Source: a virus. From it: a stretch of DNA of 50,266 nucleotides. The notes under the pieces are model-generated. The model did no database searches. It was not told where the DNA came from and worked only from the letters and a program-made list of their open reading frames with translations. The DNA lies in IMG/VR virus record IMGVR_UViG_3300023174_000238, positions 1 to 50,266 of that record; one strand, written 5' to 3'. This document shows, in pieces, positions 33,671 to 43,259 of this stretch. Within the stretch, counting starts at the first letter, position 1. Each line of letters begins with the position of its first letter. A program made the position numbers and the translations under genes.

Positions 33671-36600
33671 TAAATACATCCTCCATAATAGTTGTTCCGT
33701 CTTTAGTTTTACCCAAAGAGAATTTGTATACTCCACCCTCGTCAATTTTCATATAAGCCTTTGGAAAGACTGTAGGGAATACTGTAACGCTGTGAAGTTC
33801 TCTTGCACCGTCTGCTAAAACTAACGAAGCCATTTTCTTACCAGTCTTAGTTACTCGTGGTCTAAATGATACTACAAATAGTTCGTCTTCCTTGTAGGGT
33901 AGCATACGGAAATTAAGAATCTTAATTAGTCCTGTTTGACTTCCCTTAATTTCATCTGCTGGAATAGCAGTAACAATTCTATTATCACTTGCCAAAATAA
34001 TATAAGTGCGACCTGCCTCAATCAAAGATTGCTCTTCGTCAAAAATACCTACACTGCCAGTCTTGTCTAGAATCTCTACACGACTCCAGCCCTTGCCACG
34101 CTTAATGCCCTTAATCATTCCCATAAGAATGAACGAACCCTTTTCTTCATACTCTTCCACGTCATTGATAAAGGCGTGGTAGTGCTGTGGAATAGATACG
34201 TTAAACTCTGGTAGGTTTAGATATTCGTAAAGATTTTCTTTAACCTCTTCATCATTACGAGGATTATCGTCAAAAGTTGCAGCACCAATAAGGCGAAGAG
34301 CCTGAAGGGCACGACTATTAACGCCATTCCCCTTGCCAAAAGTAAACTCCTCAAGTTGTTTGTAGGAGCTAAAAGGGCGAGCGTCAATATACTTAGAAGC
34401 AATGTTGTCAGAAATGTATTTGATTGCTGAAAGTCCAAAGCGGATTCCTTTTCCTTCGATTGTAAAGTCCATACCCGAATCATTAATGTGTGGTAAACGA
34501 ATAGGAATTCCCATACGCTTTGCTTCAATTAGATACTCTGTACGAGCATCCTTGTCACTCTCATTTTTAAGAAGAGAATACATAAATTCAATTGGATAAC
34601 TATTCTTTAGCCATGCTGTCCAGTATGATAGCGTTGAATATGCCACAGCGTGTGACTTATTGAATGAATACCCTGCGTGAGCCTCAAAGTCATGCCATAG
34701 TTCTTCTGCAATGTTTGGAGACAGATAGCGAGAAGCACCTGCAACGAATTGGTCTTGGAATTGCTTAAACTCTTTAGCATCCTTCTTCTTACCAATAATC
34801 TTACGAACTTTATCAGCCTCAGCCATAGTCATACCACCAAGTTCTGTACAAGCAAGCATAACCTGCTCTTGGTACAAGATACATCCATAGGTCTCTTGGG
34901 TGAATGCTTTTAGAATTTGGTGCTTGTAGTCTAGATTCTGCTTACCGTGCTTACGAGCAATATAATCTTTACCAATGGTGTTCATAGCACCTGGGCGAAC
35001 TAGAGCGTTAGATGCTGCAAGTTCTGCAAAGTTCTTGACACCCATCTTGACTATCAAGTTAGTATATGGAGTAGCTTCACATTGGAATACACCCTTGGTG
35101 AATCCGTCAGAAAGCATGGCGTAAACCTTTTTATCTTCCATATCAATCTTATGTAGGTCAATCTTTTCACCAGTTCGTTCTTCAATAATTTTAAGAGTGT
35201 CCTGAATAACAGATAGAGTTTTTAGACCAAGTGCGTCAATCTTAATAAGACCAATGCGTTCTGCTTCTTCCATGTCTACCGCCACAACAGGAATACGTTC
35301 CTTATTACCAGGACTAGTGCGTGTCTCTAGTGGGGCGAATTTGAAGATAGGCTCCTTGGACGTTACAACACCTGCAGCGTGGATACCAGTACCACGAATA
35401 CGACCACGAAGCTGTTCTCCATATTCTTCAATCTCTGGATACTTGTCACGGAATTCTGCGGTTGACTTAGATGTTAGATATTCATCCCAGTCGTCAACAA
35501 GCTTGAGTACTTTATTAACGTCAGGTAGCGGAATATTTAGAACACGAGCTACGTCACGAACAATACCTTTACCCTTAAACTGAAGAAATGTTGCAATGGA
35601 TGCAACGTGGCGATACTGACGAACTAGGTAGTCCTTTACTTCTTCACGGCGTGAGTCTTGGATATCTGTATCGATATCTGGGAAGTCATTACGTTCTGGG
35701 TTAATGAATCGGAAGAATAGTAGACCATGTTGAATTGGGTCTACGTCTGTGATACCAAGAGCATAGCAGAGTAGCGAACCTGCAGCAGAACCACGTCCTG
35801 GTCCTACCATGATATCTTCTTTCTTAGCCCAGTTAATCATATTGCGAACAACTAGGAAGTAAGGACCAAACTTCTTGTCTTTGATAATCTGAAGTTCTTC
35901 GTCAAGACGGTCTGTGTATTCCTGCTTATCTGCCAAGCCACGAGTCTTAAGACCCTCAATGGCTAGTTCATAAAGTTCTTGGTCTGGATTAACATACTGT
36001 GCTGGAAGCAAATCTAGGTGGTCTTGGATATCGTAGTCTTCAATCTGGTCTGCAATGTCCTTGCTGTTTTGATACATATCTTCACGGTCAATGCCTTGAG
36101 CAAGCATGACTGCTCGCATCTCTTCATCAGACAATAGGTGAATCTCAAAGTGCTTAAATGACATCTGACGGTCTGCACCATATAGATAGTCTAGCTTGTC
36201 CATAAGGTTATCATACTTCTGCGTACCTGCAAAAGTCACTTCCTTCTCAGTCTTATTAGAGTAGGAGTTTAGGATAAGCTTTAGTTCCTGAATGTCACGC
36301 TGTGACTTGTCTGCATGGTGGCAGTCTGGAGTAATAACAGGCTTGATACCAAATTCATCAGCAAGGTCAAGAAGCATCTTGTTTACATCTGCTGGGTTGT
36401 GTGGCATTACCTCAATGTAGTAGTTATCCCCAAACTCCTCCTTAGCCCACTTGATGTGTTCCTTGGCAGCAGCAAGATTGTCTGCCTCAATAGCCTTGCA
36501 TAGGAAGCCTGAAAGACATCCAGAAGTAATGACTAGACCATCTTTGTACTTGGCTAGGATTTCCCAGTCCATACGTGGCTTCTTGAAGAATCCTTCTGTC

Positions 36601-36938
36601 CAAGCAAGTTCATTAAGCTTGTTAAGGTTTTCTAGTCCTTGTGAGTTTTTTGCAAGGATAATAAGGTGGTTATAGTTTAGATTTAGAAGGTCTGTTTTAT
36701 CCTTCTCTTCGTGGTCAAAGCGGTCTTTACAGATGTACCCCTCAACACCAAGAATTGGCTTGATACCTGCAGCCTTAGCAGCACGATACATCTCACGGTG
36801 TCCAGATAGTGAACCGTGGTCTGTGATTGAAATAGAAGTCATACCGACAGATACAGCACGGTCAACGTACTCCTGTGGTGTGGCAATGCCATCAAATAGG
36901 CTGTAGTGGGTGTGAACGTGAAGTGGAGCGTAGCTCAT
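33663..36938 (-). CDS. dnaE: DnaE-type DNA polymerase III alpha subunit
   Basis: 1091 residues. The PHP domain is intact (HVHTHYS with His7, His9, His11; TDHGSLSG; SGCLSG; PDCHHAD), so it may have proofreading activity. The polymerase palm has GPGRGSAAGSL and PDIDTD (about residue 418), and the third Asp is in IKIDALGLK (about 568). A C-terminal OB domain begins at KGSFILMGMIKGI (about 925). AAGGAA precedes the ATG. It replicates phage DNA with the adjacent primase and helicase. A replicative C-family polymerase in a phage is less common than the A-family. Confidence 0.95.
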   Translation of the reverse strand: MSYAPLHVHTHYSLFDGIATPQEYVDRAVSVGMTSISITDHGSLSGHREMYRAAKAAGIKPILGVEGYICKDRFDHEEKDKTDLLNLNYNHLIILAKNSQGLENLNKLNELAWTEGFFKKPRMDWEILAKYKDGLVITSGCLSGFLCKAIEADNLAAAKEHIKWAKEEFGDNYYIEVMPHNPADVNKMLLDLADEFGIKPVITPDCHHADKSQRDIQELKLILNSYSNKTEKEVTFAGTQKYDNLMDKLDYLYGADRQMSFKHFEIHLLSDEEMRAVMLAQGIDREDMYQNSKDIADQIEDYDIQDHLDLLPAQYVNPDQELYELAIEGLKTRGLADKQEYTDRLDEELQIIKDKKFGPYFLVVRNMINWAKKEDIMVGPGRGSAAGSLLCYALGITDVDPIQHGLLFFRFINPERNDFPDIDTDIQDSRREEVKDYLVRQYRHVASIATFLQFKGKGIVRDVARVLNIPLPDVNKVLKLVDDWDEYLTSKSTAEFRDKYPEIEEYGEQLRGRIRGTGIHAAGVVTSKEPIFKFAPLETRTSPGNKERIPVVAVDMEEAERIGLIKIDALGLKTLSVIQDTLKIIEERTGEKIDLHKIDMEDKKVYAMLSDGFTKGVFQCEATPYTNLIVKMGVKNFAELAASNALVRPGAMNTIGKDYIARKHGKQNLDYKHQILKAFTQETYGCILYQEQVMLACTELGGMTMAEADKVRKIIGKKKDAKEFKQFQDQFVAGASRYLSPNIAEELWHDFEAHAGYSFNKSHAVAYSTLSYWTAWLKNSYPIEFMYSLLKNESDKDARTEYLIEAKRMGIPIRLPHINDSGMDFTIEGKGIRFGLSAIKYISDNIASKYIDARPFSSYKQLEEFTFGKGNGVNSRALQALRLIGAATFDDNPRNDEEVKENLYEYLNLPEFNVSIPQHYHAFINDVEEYEEKGSFILMGMIKGIKRGKGWSRVEILDKTGSVGIFDEEQSLIEAGRTYIILASDNRIVTAIPADEIKGSQTGLIKILNFRMLPYKEDELFVVSFRPRVTKTGKKMASLVLADGARELHSVTVFPTVFPKAYMKIDEGGVYKFSLGKTKDGTTIMEDVFNV

Positions 36939-36970
36939 TATTTCCTTCGTTAGAATTAAAAGTTTGTGTG

Positions 36971-36991
36971 GGGCAGTTTGCGGAGATGCCC
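36971..36991 (-). terminator. Weak hairpin between SSB and polymerase genes
   Basis: On the minus strand GGGCA pairs with TGCCC around an 11-base loop, and TTTT comes about 8 bases later. It may only be a partial terminator or mRNA stabiliser. Confidence 0.3.
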
Positions 36992-37004
36992 AGCTCAGTG
37001 GTTT

Positions 37005-37670
37005 TTACCAGTCTGTATTGCTTGAGGTTACCGAAGCAGCCTGACCAAAGCCGAAGTAAAAATTCTCCTGCTCTGCATAAGCAACTTCACGAACAACCTT
37101 TTCAAGGTCAAATGACTCAACGGTTCCCCAGGTGTATGGCTCTGAATCTGGCTTGGTTGGAAGTAGGGTGTAGTTGGTTTCAGTTCCCTGACCATTACGC
37201 TTAATCTTCCACTCAAGGTTTGAGATTGAACCAGTCTCTAGAGCATACTCACGGATAGTGTTGAATGCTGATTGCTTTGAGATACCCTGTGACCAGACAG
37301 CCACATAGGCAGCCTCTGTGCCATCATCAATAATGACGTTGCAGTAGAAGCGTAGGCGTGAACGCCAACCAGACTTAGGTTCCTTGCGAGCCATTTCACA
37401 ACCATAGCAACGACCCTCTGAGTCGATAGTACAAGCAGCCTTAAGCTTGTAATCCTTTGGATTGGTGTGTTCTGCGATAACCACTGAAAGTCCACGGTCT
37501 TCGCTGTAGTTTGCTGAGTCTTGGTCTAGCTCCTCAACAAAACGAATCTTAGCAGACTGACCATCGGCTAGTTTTACCCAGCGTACCTTCTGTCCACCAT
37601 TTGCACTGCTATCATATTTTGGCTTATCAACTAATGCACTGATATCTTTTAGCCCTCTAATTACGCTCAT
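37005..37670 (-). CDS. T4 gp32-like single-stranded DNA-binding protein
   Basis: 221 residues. An OB-fold core with VRWVKLADGQSAKIRFVEELDQ leads to a gp32-type zinc site (His68, Cys80, Cys88, Cys91; SEGRCYGCEMAR), and the strand RLRFYCNVIIDDG follows. The C-terminus ends in SSNTDW, a short aromatic tip that could recruit partner proteins. It coats ssDNA for the helicase, primase and RecA-like recombinase. AAGGAG precedes the ATG. Confidence 0.8.
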   Translation of the reverse strand: MSVIRGLKDISALVDKPKYDSSANGGQKVRWVKLADGQSAKIRFVEELDQDSANYSEDRGLSVVIAEHTNPKDYKLKAACTIDSEGRCYGCEMARKEPKSGWRSRLRFYCNVIIDDGTEAAYVAVWSQGISKQSAFNTIREYALETGSISNLEWKIKRNGQGTETNYTLLPTKPDSEPYTWGTVESFDLEKVVREVAYAEQENFYFGFGQAASVTSSNTDW

Positions 37671-37705
37671 ATTTTATTCTCCTTATATGTATTTTTAGCG
37701 GATTA

Positions 37706-38647
37706 CTAGTTTAGCATACTGGCGATAGTATTGTCAAATGATTCTTCAATATTTTTAATTGCATCATCTGACATATCGCCAATATCCTTATATTGTTTAT
37801 CTAATTTAATAACGCTAACACGACTTCCAAGACGCTCTATAAGCTTGTCTTTCATGTTACCGCCAGCTTCATCGTTATCTGCAATGACATAAATCTCATT
37901 GAAATACTTTTGAAGTAGGTCTGTTTGAATTTTGGATACATTTGCTCCAAGTGTTGCTACTGCAGGAAAACCACATTGGTCAAGTCGAATAGCATCAAAT
38001 GATGATTCCACTACATATACCTTGCTAGATGCTTTGACTCTGTGTAGATTAAATAGCACTTTGCTCTTTGGTAGTCCTGGTGTATTTTTAAACTCTTTAC
38101 CCTCTACTGAGCGACCCACAAACCCCACAGAAACGCCGTCAGGGGACGCTACAGGGATTGTAACCATATCTTGCTTCTCACTATACCCCAAATCAAATTT
38201 GCGTATTGAGGCTTCGTTTATAAGCCTTCCTGAGTAATATCTCATTGCTCGTGGTGACTCTAATGCTTGTTGGCTTAGTCGTTTAATTTGCAGTTCATCG
38301 TATGGATTGTAATCTGGCTTAACTACCAATGCTTGATTAATCTGATAAGAAAGGTCAGACTCTGTTTCCTTAGATTTAATAAAGCGTACTGCCTCAAAGT
38401 AGGTGCGATTAGAAGTGTGCATAACAAAAGCAGTTAGGTCACAAACGTGCTGACAGGAAAAACAAAAGAAAAAACCAGAACGTTTATCAATTTCACCAGC
38501 AGGTGAGCGATGGTTGTTGTGAAAAGGGCAGAAAATAATGTAGTCAGAGTCTACTTCTGATTCGACGTTGATTCCTGACCCTGCAAGAATTCGTTTAATT
38601 TGTTCTGGCGTGTATACGCTACTGTTCCGTCTATTCCTGTAATCCAT
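37706..38647 (-). CDS. dnaG: DnaG-type DNA primase
   Basis: 313 residues, smaller than bacterial DnaG. A CHC2 zinc domain (Cys40, His43, Cys62, Cys65; CPFHNNH... CFSCQ) is followed by a TOPRIM domain (VYVVESSFDAI and IADNDEAGG). There is no C-terminal helicase-interaction domain. It makes RNA primers. Its ATG lies 97 bases inside the upstream gene, an unusually long overlap, but later starts would remove the zinc domain. Confidence 0.9.
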   Translation of the reverse strand: MDYRNRRNSSVYTPEQIKRILAGSGINVESEVDSDYIIFCPFHNNHRSPAGEIDKRSGFFFCFSCQHVCDLTAFVMHTSNRTYFEAVRFIKSKETESDLSYQINQALVVKPDYNPYDELQIKRLSQQALESPRAMRYYSGRLINEASIRKFDLGYSEKQDMVTIPVASPDGVSVGFVGRSVEGKEFKNTPGLPKSKVLFNLHRVKASSKVYVVESSFDAIRLDQCGFPAVATLGANVSKIQTDLLQKYFNEIYVIADNDEAGGNMKDKLIERLGSRVSVIKLDKQYKDIGDMSDDAIKNIEESFDNTIASMLN

Positions 38648-38892
38648 TCGCTCTTTCTTCTTCCTACATAAGTTCCATACATTGATAATTGAAATGTAAA
38701 ATATTCTGTTGTACTATTAAATTCTATCGTAAAATCTGGGTCAATGTCAAGTCTTGGAACATATCCAGATAGACGCATTTCTGCGGTGACTAATCTAATG
38801 TATTCAATTTTAAGTCTACCGATAGCTGCATCATCGTGGATTTTGCCATCCAAGAAAAAATGTTTAACTGGTTTGTGGTGTATGTTGACCAT
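38551..38892 (-). CDS. Hypothetical protein between helicase and primase
   Basis: 113 residues, an alpha/beta protein (EFNSTTEYFTFQLSMYGTYVG). Its ATG is 5 bases past a TATAAT, close to leaderless. It overlaps the primase by 97 bases. No family recognised; a replication accessory role is possible from the position. Confidence 0.55.
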   Translation of the reverse strand: MVNIHHKPVKHFFLDGKIHDDAAIGRLKIEYIRLVTAEMRLSGYVPRLDIDPDFTIEFNSTTEYFTFQLSMYGTYVGRRKSEWITGIDGTVAYTRQNKLNEFLQGQESTSNQK

Positions 38893-38904
38893 ACCCCATT
38901 ATAA

Positions 38905-40125
38905 CTAGTTTTCTTCAAAATCCTTGTATCGGTAATAACCCTTGTCAAAGTCTGCCTGAACAATAAACTCACCCATAAAACCATTACGGTTTTTACGGAA
39001 CACGCATTCAATAATGTCAGAGTTAGTGGCACGACCTAATGCAAGCACCCAGTCAGCATCATAGGCAATCTGGCGTGACCATGCAGTTTGTCCCAAAGTC
39101 GGAACAGTGTCTAGTTTGTTGACATCATCTGGTGTTGCAGACGAGATAGCAATGATAGGCATCTCTTCGCTAATAGCCATAAGCTTTAGTTCACGAGAAA
39201 GATTCTTCATACGTACCGTCTCGTTATCTGACTTTTGATTAGGTGACATTAGTTGCAAATAATCTACAATAACTAGGTCTGGCTTATACTGGTCAATCTT
39301 TCCACGAATAACTGATGGTGTAACTTCTCCACCATTATCGTTAGAGATGATATGGAACTCTGGCTTACCAGCAAGTTCTTTCTTATGCCAACGCTTTAGG
39401 TCCTCAATCTCTACCTGACCATTGCTCATTTTACGGTGTGACCAAAGACCTTCACCCATAATTGTAAATACACGGTTACGAACTTCTGTCTCTGACATTT
39501 CAAGTGAAATAATTAGTGGTGACTTGCCTTGTTTCCAAGCTTGTACCGCAAAGTATAGAGCCATCCAAGACTTACCAATACCTGGATAGGCTAGGAAAAC
39601 ACCTAGCTGACCTGGCATGATACCTGCAGGTAGATAGTTGTCAAAGCCAGCAAGACCAGTCTTAATACCAATGGCACCAAGTTCTTGTTGTCTAGCTAAG
39701 TTTTCAAAGTATGCTACAGCAGAGTCTAGGTCTGTTGCATCAATGTCACGAATGACTGCTGTATTCTTTCGTAGTTCTGAGGTTTTAGCAATTAGGTCTT
39801 CTAGGGCTTTTGTACCCTGACCAGACTGTACATCTGCAGCAGTTGAGCGTAGCACATCTTTAAGGCTATCATTAAGGAATTCAGCCTGTAATTCTTCTAG
39901 GTGATACTTAGTCGCTCCAACACCATCTACAGGAATAAAATCACGGAACTTTTCGACTACCAGCGAGGTAGGAGGAACTGTTCCATTGGCTTCTGAATAG
40001 TTGCGAACAAAAGTCCAAATATCATTGTGTGTTCTAAGAATGTTGTCTACGTTTGCCTGTAGCAATACGTGAACTTGCTTGTCTTGCAAGACTGCCGATA
40101 TTAGTTTTGATTCTGTATTACTCAT
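38905..40125 (-). CDS. dnaB: DnaB-type replicative helicase
   Basis: 406 residues. The N-terminal helical domain is short, followed by the RecA-fold motor: Walker A GVFLAYPGIGKSWMAL (about residue 180), SLEMSETEVRNR (H1a-like), VIVDYLQLM (Walker B), and AISSATPDDVNKLD-type motif H4. It unwinds duplex DNA ahead of DnaE and binds primase. The preceding 102-residue gene may be its loader. Confidence 0.92.
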   Translation of the reverse strand: MSNTESKLISAVLQDKQVHVLLQANVDNILRTHNDIWTFVRNYSEANGTVPPTSLVVEKFRDFIPVDGVGATKYHLEELQAEFLNDSLKDVLRSTAADVQSGQGTKALEDLIAKTSELRKNTAVIRDIDATDLDSAVAYFENLARQQELGAIGIKTGLAGFDNYLPAGIMPGQLGVFLAYPGIGKSWMALYFAVQAWKQGKSPLIISLEMSETEVRNRVFTIMGEGLWSHRKMSNGQVEIEDLKRWHKKELAGKPEFHIISNDNGGEVTPSVIRGKIDQYKPDLVIVDYLQLMSPNQKSDNETVRMKNLSRELKLMAISEEMPIIAISSATPDDVNKLDTVPTLGQTAWSRQIAYDADWVLALGRATNSDIIECVFRKNRNGFMGEFIVQADFDKGYYRYKDFEEN

Positions 40126-40426
40126 TTAACCACTCCTTGGCTTTCGCCCTACGTTCGGCTCTCTCTGCCTGGTCTTGTTTTCTAACTTCAATAGCATCTA
40201 CAATTCGGTCTGCATAATTTGCAAACCATTTCCAGCTTGGGTTTGGACTTGTTTCAAAATAATAATCTAGAATGTCATAGCATTCTGGTAATCCATAGGA
40301 TTCAATAAGGGCATCCGCTGCCCATTGTTCTACATTTAGATTAAGCGTTACTCGCTCTTCATAATGCTTTGTGTGAAGTTTAGCATAGCGAGAGAGCAAA
40401 GCCATTCGGTCTTTGCGTTCAGCCAT
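40118..40426 (-). CDS. Hypothetical protein, possible helicase loader
   Basis: 102 residues, helical, with central WAADALIESYGLPECYDILDYYF and a Glu/Arg/Lys tail. It overlaps dnaB by 8 bases. Small proteins directly before phage dnaB sometimes load it, but no ATPase or loader motif is visible, so this is inference. Confidence 0.55.
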   Translation of the reverse strand: MAERKDRMALLSRYAKLHTKHYEERVTLNLNVEQWAADALIESYGLPECYDILDYYFETSPNPSWKWFANYADRIVDAIEVRKQDQAERAERRAKAKEWLNE

Positions 40427-40641
40427 TATTTGTTTTCAGTCTCCGACTGTGCCTCTGCTACCTTGTCGGTAAGCTTCTTTTCTACAAATGCGTAAACACG
40501 CTCAAATGCGTCATTGGTGTTTTCACCCTCACGCTTGTTATCACTTACGCTAATGTCAATGCGTAGTGATTGGAAGTTGCCTAGGTTCAATGTATATCCT
40601 AGACCAACTGTTACTTTAGTATTCTCGTTCTCCATACCCAT
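40426..40641 (-). CDS. Hypothetical small protein
   Basis: 71 residues: beta strands (TVGLGYTLNLGNFQSLRIDISVSD) then a helix (DAFERVYAFVEKKL). The start may be the ATG at 40641 or the next in-frame one, two codons later. It resembles small conserved phage proteins near replication genes, with no known role. Confidence 0.55.
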   Translation of the reverse strand: MGMENENTKVTVGLGYTLNLGNFQSLRIDISVSDNKREGENTNDAFERVYAFVEKKLTDKVAEAQSETENK

Positions 40642-40650
40642 ACTCTCTCG

Positions 40651-41172
40651 TTAAATTTCTTCGTTCCAAACTGGAATAAAACGACCGTCTTCGGTCCTTG
40701 TATATGTAAGTATACCATCACCCATACGTCTTGTCAACTCCTGTTTTGTAGGAGTTATATCGTTGGTAATTAATTTATCTTTACGTGGTTGTCCAATGTG
40801 GTAGGTAGCTAGTATATCACGAATTTCGTGAACCTGCAACTCTGAATAATAACTTCTTACTTGCCATCCAGTTGCCCCACCTTTTTGACCACCTGTTGGA
40901 TGTGGGATTACACCACGCTTCATAAGATTGGGTAAATACTTTTTGTGTCGATTTACTAGGGTTGCTGTTTCTCCAACAGTATATGCTTTTTTGCGATTGC
41001 GTTTAAAATCAGTAACAAGACAACTTTCAATCTGGTCTTTAATAATATTGTATACAGACATAATTCCGTTAGAGCGATTTAAGTGATGTATTCTTACAAG
41101 GTCTCCATTAAGAAACCAAACCTTTTTGCTGCCTGGAATTACTGGAGCACTGTTATATGCTTCTCTATCCAT
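40651..41172 (-). CDS. Putative DNA-binding protein
   Basis: 173 residues. About residues 61-110, KAYTVGETATLVNRHKKYL, RGVIPHPTGGQKGGA and VRSYYSELQVHEIRDI are laid out like a MerR/excisionase-type winged helix. The C-terminus is basic then acidic. It lies between tail and replication genes and could regulate one of these units. Coupled by TAATG. Confidence 0.55.
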   Translation of the reverse strand: MDREAYNSAPVIPGSKKVWFLNGDLVRIHHLNRSNGIMSVYNIIKDQIESCLVTDFKRNRKKAYTVGETATLVNRHKKYLPNLMKRGVIPHPTGGQKGGATGWQVRSYYSELQVHEIRDILATYHIGQPRKDKLITNDITPTKQELTRRMGDGILTYTRTEDGRFIPVWNEEI

Positions 41173-41627
41173 TAAACACCAACAGGTAAGCCGATAGCAA
41201 TAACATGAATATAAATATTTACATTTCTTGCTTCTGAATTAAAGTAAACAGTTCCCTTAACTTTATTGTTTGTAACTTCATTAATCACAACAGAAACATT
41301 TGATGTATTGCTCTTTAGTCCTGTTGCAGAAGATTGTGGGGTAAAAGTAACAGTTGGTGGATACTTAAAACTTTTATTAAATTCAAATGTAAATGGAATA
41401 ACATCTTTTGTCTTGCTATTGTTATCTGATGTTACCATTACTCTACCAGCTGAAAAAGCTAGGTTTGGTGTTGCTACAGTTGTATCGGCAGCCTGTCTTT
41501 GAGTTGAAACAATAGAGTTTTTTTGTGAACCATAATCTGTTGCAAACTTATTTAATGTCTGAACAATGTTTGATAAGTAGGCAACGTCAATAATTGTGCC
41601 TTGTGCTGGAGTTTCTAAAATAGCCAT
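41172..41627 (-). CDS. Tail-associated beta protein, leaderless
   Basis: 151 residues: an N-terminal helix (NIVQTLNKFATDYGS) then Thr/Asn/Ser-rich strands (PPTVTFTPQSSATGLKSN... NIYIHVIAIG). Composition and position at the end of the tail cluster suggest a virion component. The ATG lies 6 bases after an extended -10 box, so this gene can be made apart from the tail operon. Confidence 0.6.
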   Translation of the reverse strand: MAILETPAQGTIIDVAYLSNIVQTLNKFATDYGSQKNSIVSTQRQAADTTVATPNLAFSAGRVMVTSDNNSKTKDVIPFTFEFNKSFKYPPTVTFTPQSSATGLKSNTSNVSVVINEVTNNKVKGTVYFNSEARNVNIYIHVIAIGLPVGV

Positions 41628-41633
41628 AATGTA

Positions 41634-41642
41634 ATTATATCA
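41634..41642 (-). promoter_or_regulatory. Extended -10 promoter, leaderless
   Basis: TGATATAAT on the minus strand, six bases before the ATG at 41627, overlapping the stop of the upstream gene. Confidence 0.7.
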
Positions 41643-42177
41643 CACCTCCGTCAATGTTACCAGTAACGGCAACATAGGTTGTGGACACTCCCTCCGTACT
41701 TTCTACAAGCTTAACATTATTAGAAATTACTTTATCGTAAGTTGCAATTTGGATTCTTGCCTTTACATAATATGCTCTTGGATTATTTGGAACTGTAAGA
41801 TATGCTTCTGAAGATGATTTTTCTCCAACATATGTCCAATTTGTATCATATACTGGGCTGGCTTCACTATATGCCCATTTTACATAAAAGTCATATTTCA
41901 TATTTGAAAAAAGAGGATTTTTTATTGCATCACTTTTTATCAATACTGCTAGATTGTCATAGGTTGGTGATATGGTTAGATTTATTTGTTGTTCATCAAG
42001 TATGAATTCTGCAGTAGTTTTTTCTGGGTCAGTATTAATAAAAATTTGATACACGTCTGACCAGTCTGATGCAATTTGCTTATTTTCAGTATTCATTCTG
42101 TATCTAATATGATAACTTCCATCTGAAAATATTAGTGGGAACGATTTTGAAGATACACTAAAATTTTTAATAGCCAT
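41635..42177 (-). CDS. Minor tail protein, FN3-like
   Basis: 180 residues of repeated beta strands (SYHIRYRMNTENKQIASDWSDVY, YDFYVKWAYSEASPV, AYYVKARIQIATYD) with the Tyr/Trp pattern of fibronectin type III or Ig-like modules. Coupled by TAATG to the larger tail gene. Likely a tail-tip or baseplate accessory. Confidence 0.6.
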   Translation of the reverse strand: MAIKNFSVSSKSFPLIFSDGSYHIRYRMNTENKQIASDWSDVYQIFINTDPEKTTAEFILDEQQINLTISPTYDNLAVLIKSDAIKNPLFSNMKYDFYVKWAYSEASPVYDTNWTYVGEKSSSEAYLTVPNNPRAYYVKARIQIATYDKVISNNVKLVESTEGVSTTYVAVTGNIDGGVI

Positions 42178-43259
42178 TATGCATCCACTTTAAACCTATA
42201 CTCTATTAGGCTGGCACCATTTTCTTCTTTAATAATTGGTTGAGAATTTGTATTTACAACAACAGTATATCCAGCCAAAGAATATTGTGAATCTATTGCT
42301 GAAAGATTTTCAAAACGTAGTGCGTCAAGTAATAAGTAGTAGGATGTAGAGCTATCTATGTTTGCATAAATTCTTATATACTGTACTTGAGACCATGTAA
42401 ATGTGGCTGTTTTTGTTAATGAATATAGTTTTGTAGACGCTACCTGATATCTAGTTGTTGATGTAACTGTTGGATTTATTTCCCATCTTGCGTATACCGT
42501 TGGTGCAGCGGCATTTGGGTCGTCACTACAAAAATCAATTCCTATTTTTACTGCTGTTGGATTTGATGCGTCAACTGCAGATGTGCTTGCTACTGAAAAT
42601 CCAAGCCTTAGTTCATCTACTACTTCGTTAGCGGTATCAAGTGCTGACAAGTCTACTCCAGATTTATGAATATGTTTTCCAGTATATACAAGTGAACCGC
42701 TAGAAACAGATGAATAGTTTCCTTTAATGGCAATTGACTCATTTAAATATCTTGGCTGTTCTTGTCTTGTAAGTCTATCTCCAGAAAACATTGCATTGTC
42801 TGAATTTAAAATAAACACAGAAACACCACTAGAGGGTGCAATAGAACCAGAAATTTCAACTTGTGATTCAACATCTAGCTGACTAGAGGCGGTATTATTG
42901 TGTGCAATCCATGATTCAGCATTATTAAAATTACTTATCATAGTGCTGTCTACAGAACCTGGGGTATTGCTTTTTTCTGCTGGATAAATTCCAATTTCTG
43001 TAAATGCATATCTATCTGCTGATGGAACTTCTGCTGTAAAAATAACATAAGAATCTGTACCAATAATCCTTACAGCACGAGATGTAATTGGAATACGTAT
43101 CATTTCTAAATCCATAGATGTTTTTGTAGAATAAGTACCAAGTGAGCCAGATGAAGATACTGCATTTGGTCCACAGCCAAGACTAATGTGTGATGCAAAT
43201 GTTGGTAGCTGTCCAGCTATATATTTAGATAAAAGATTTATTCCGCTATTAGTTATCAT
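42177..43259 (-). CDS. Minor tail protein
   Basis: 360 residues. The N-terminal INLLSKYIAGQLPTFASHISLGCG and FTEIGIYP motif set recalls phage proteins of the tail-fibre/baseplate class. The C-terminal half is a jelly-roll-like beta domain (RYQVASTKLYSLTKTATFTW... YYLLLDALRFEN). The ATG sits 6 bases after TGATACAAT, so a leaderless start is possible within the tail region. Confidence 0.65.
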   Translation of the reverse strand: MITNSGINLLSKYIAGQLPTFASHISLGCGPNAVSSSGSLGTYSTKTSMDLEMIRIPITSRAVRIIGTDSYVIFTAEVPSADRYAFTEIGIYPAEKSNTPGSVDSTMISNFNNAESWIAHNNTASSQLDVESQVEISGSIAPSSGVSVFILNSDNAMFSGDRLTRQEQPRYLNESIAIKGNYSSVSSGSLVYTGKHIHKSGVDLSALDTANEVVDELRLGFSVASTSAVDASNPTAVKIGIDFCSDDPNAAAPTVYARWEINPTVTSTTRYQVASTKLYSLTKTATFTWSQVQYIRIYANIDSSTSYYLLLDALRFENLSAIDSQYSLAGYTVVVNTNSQPIIKEENGASLIEYRFKVDA

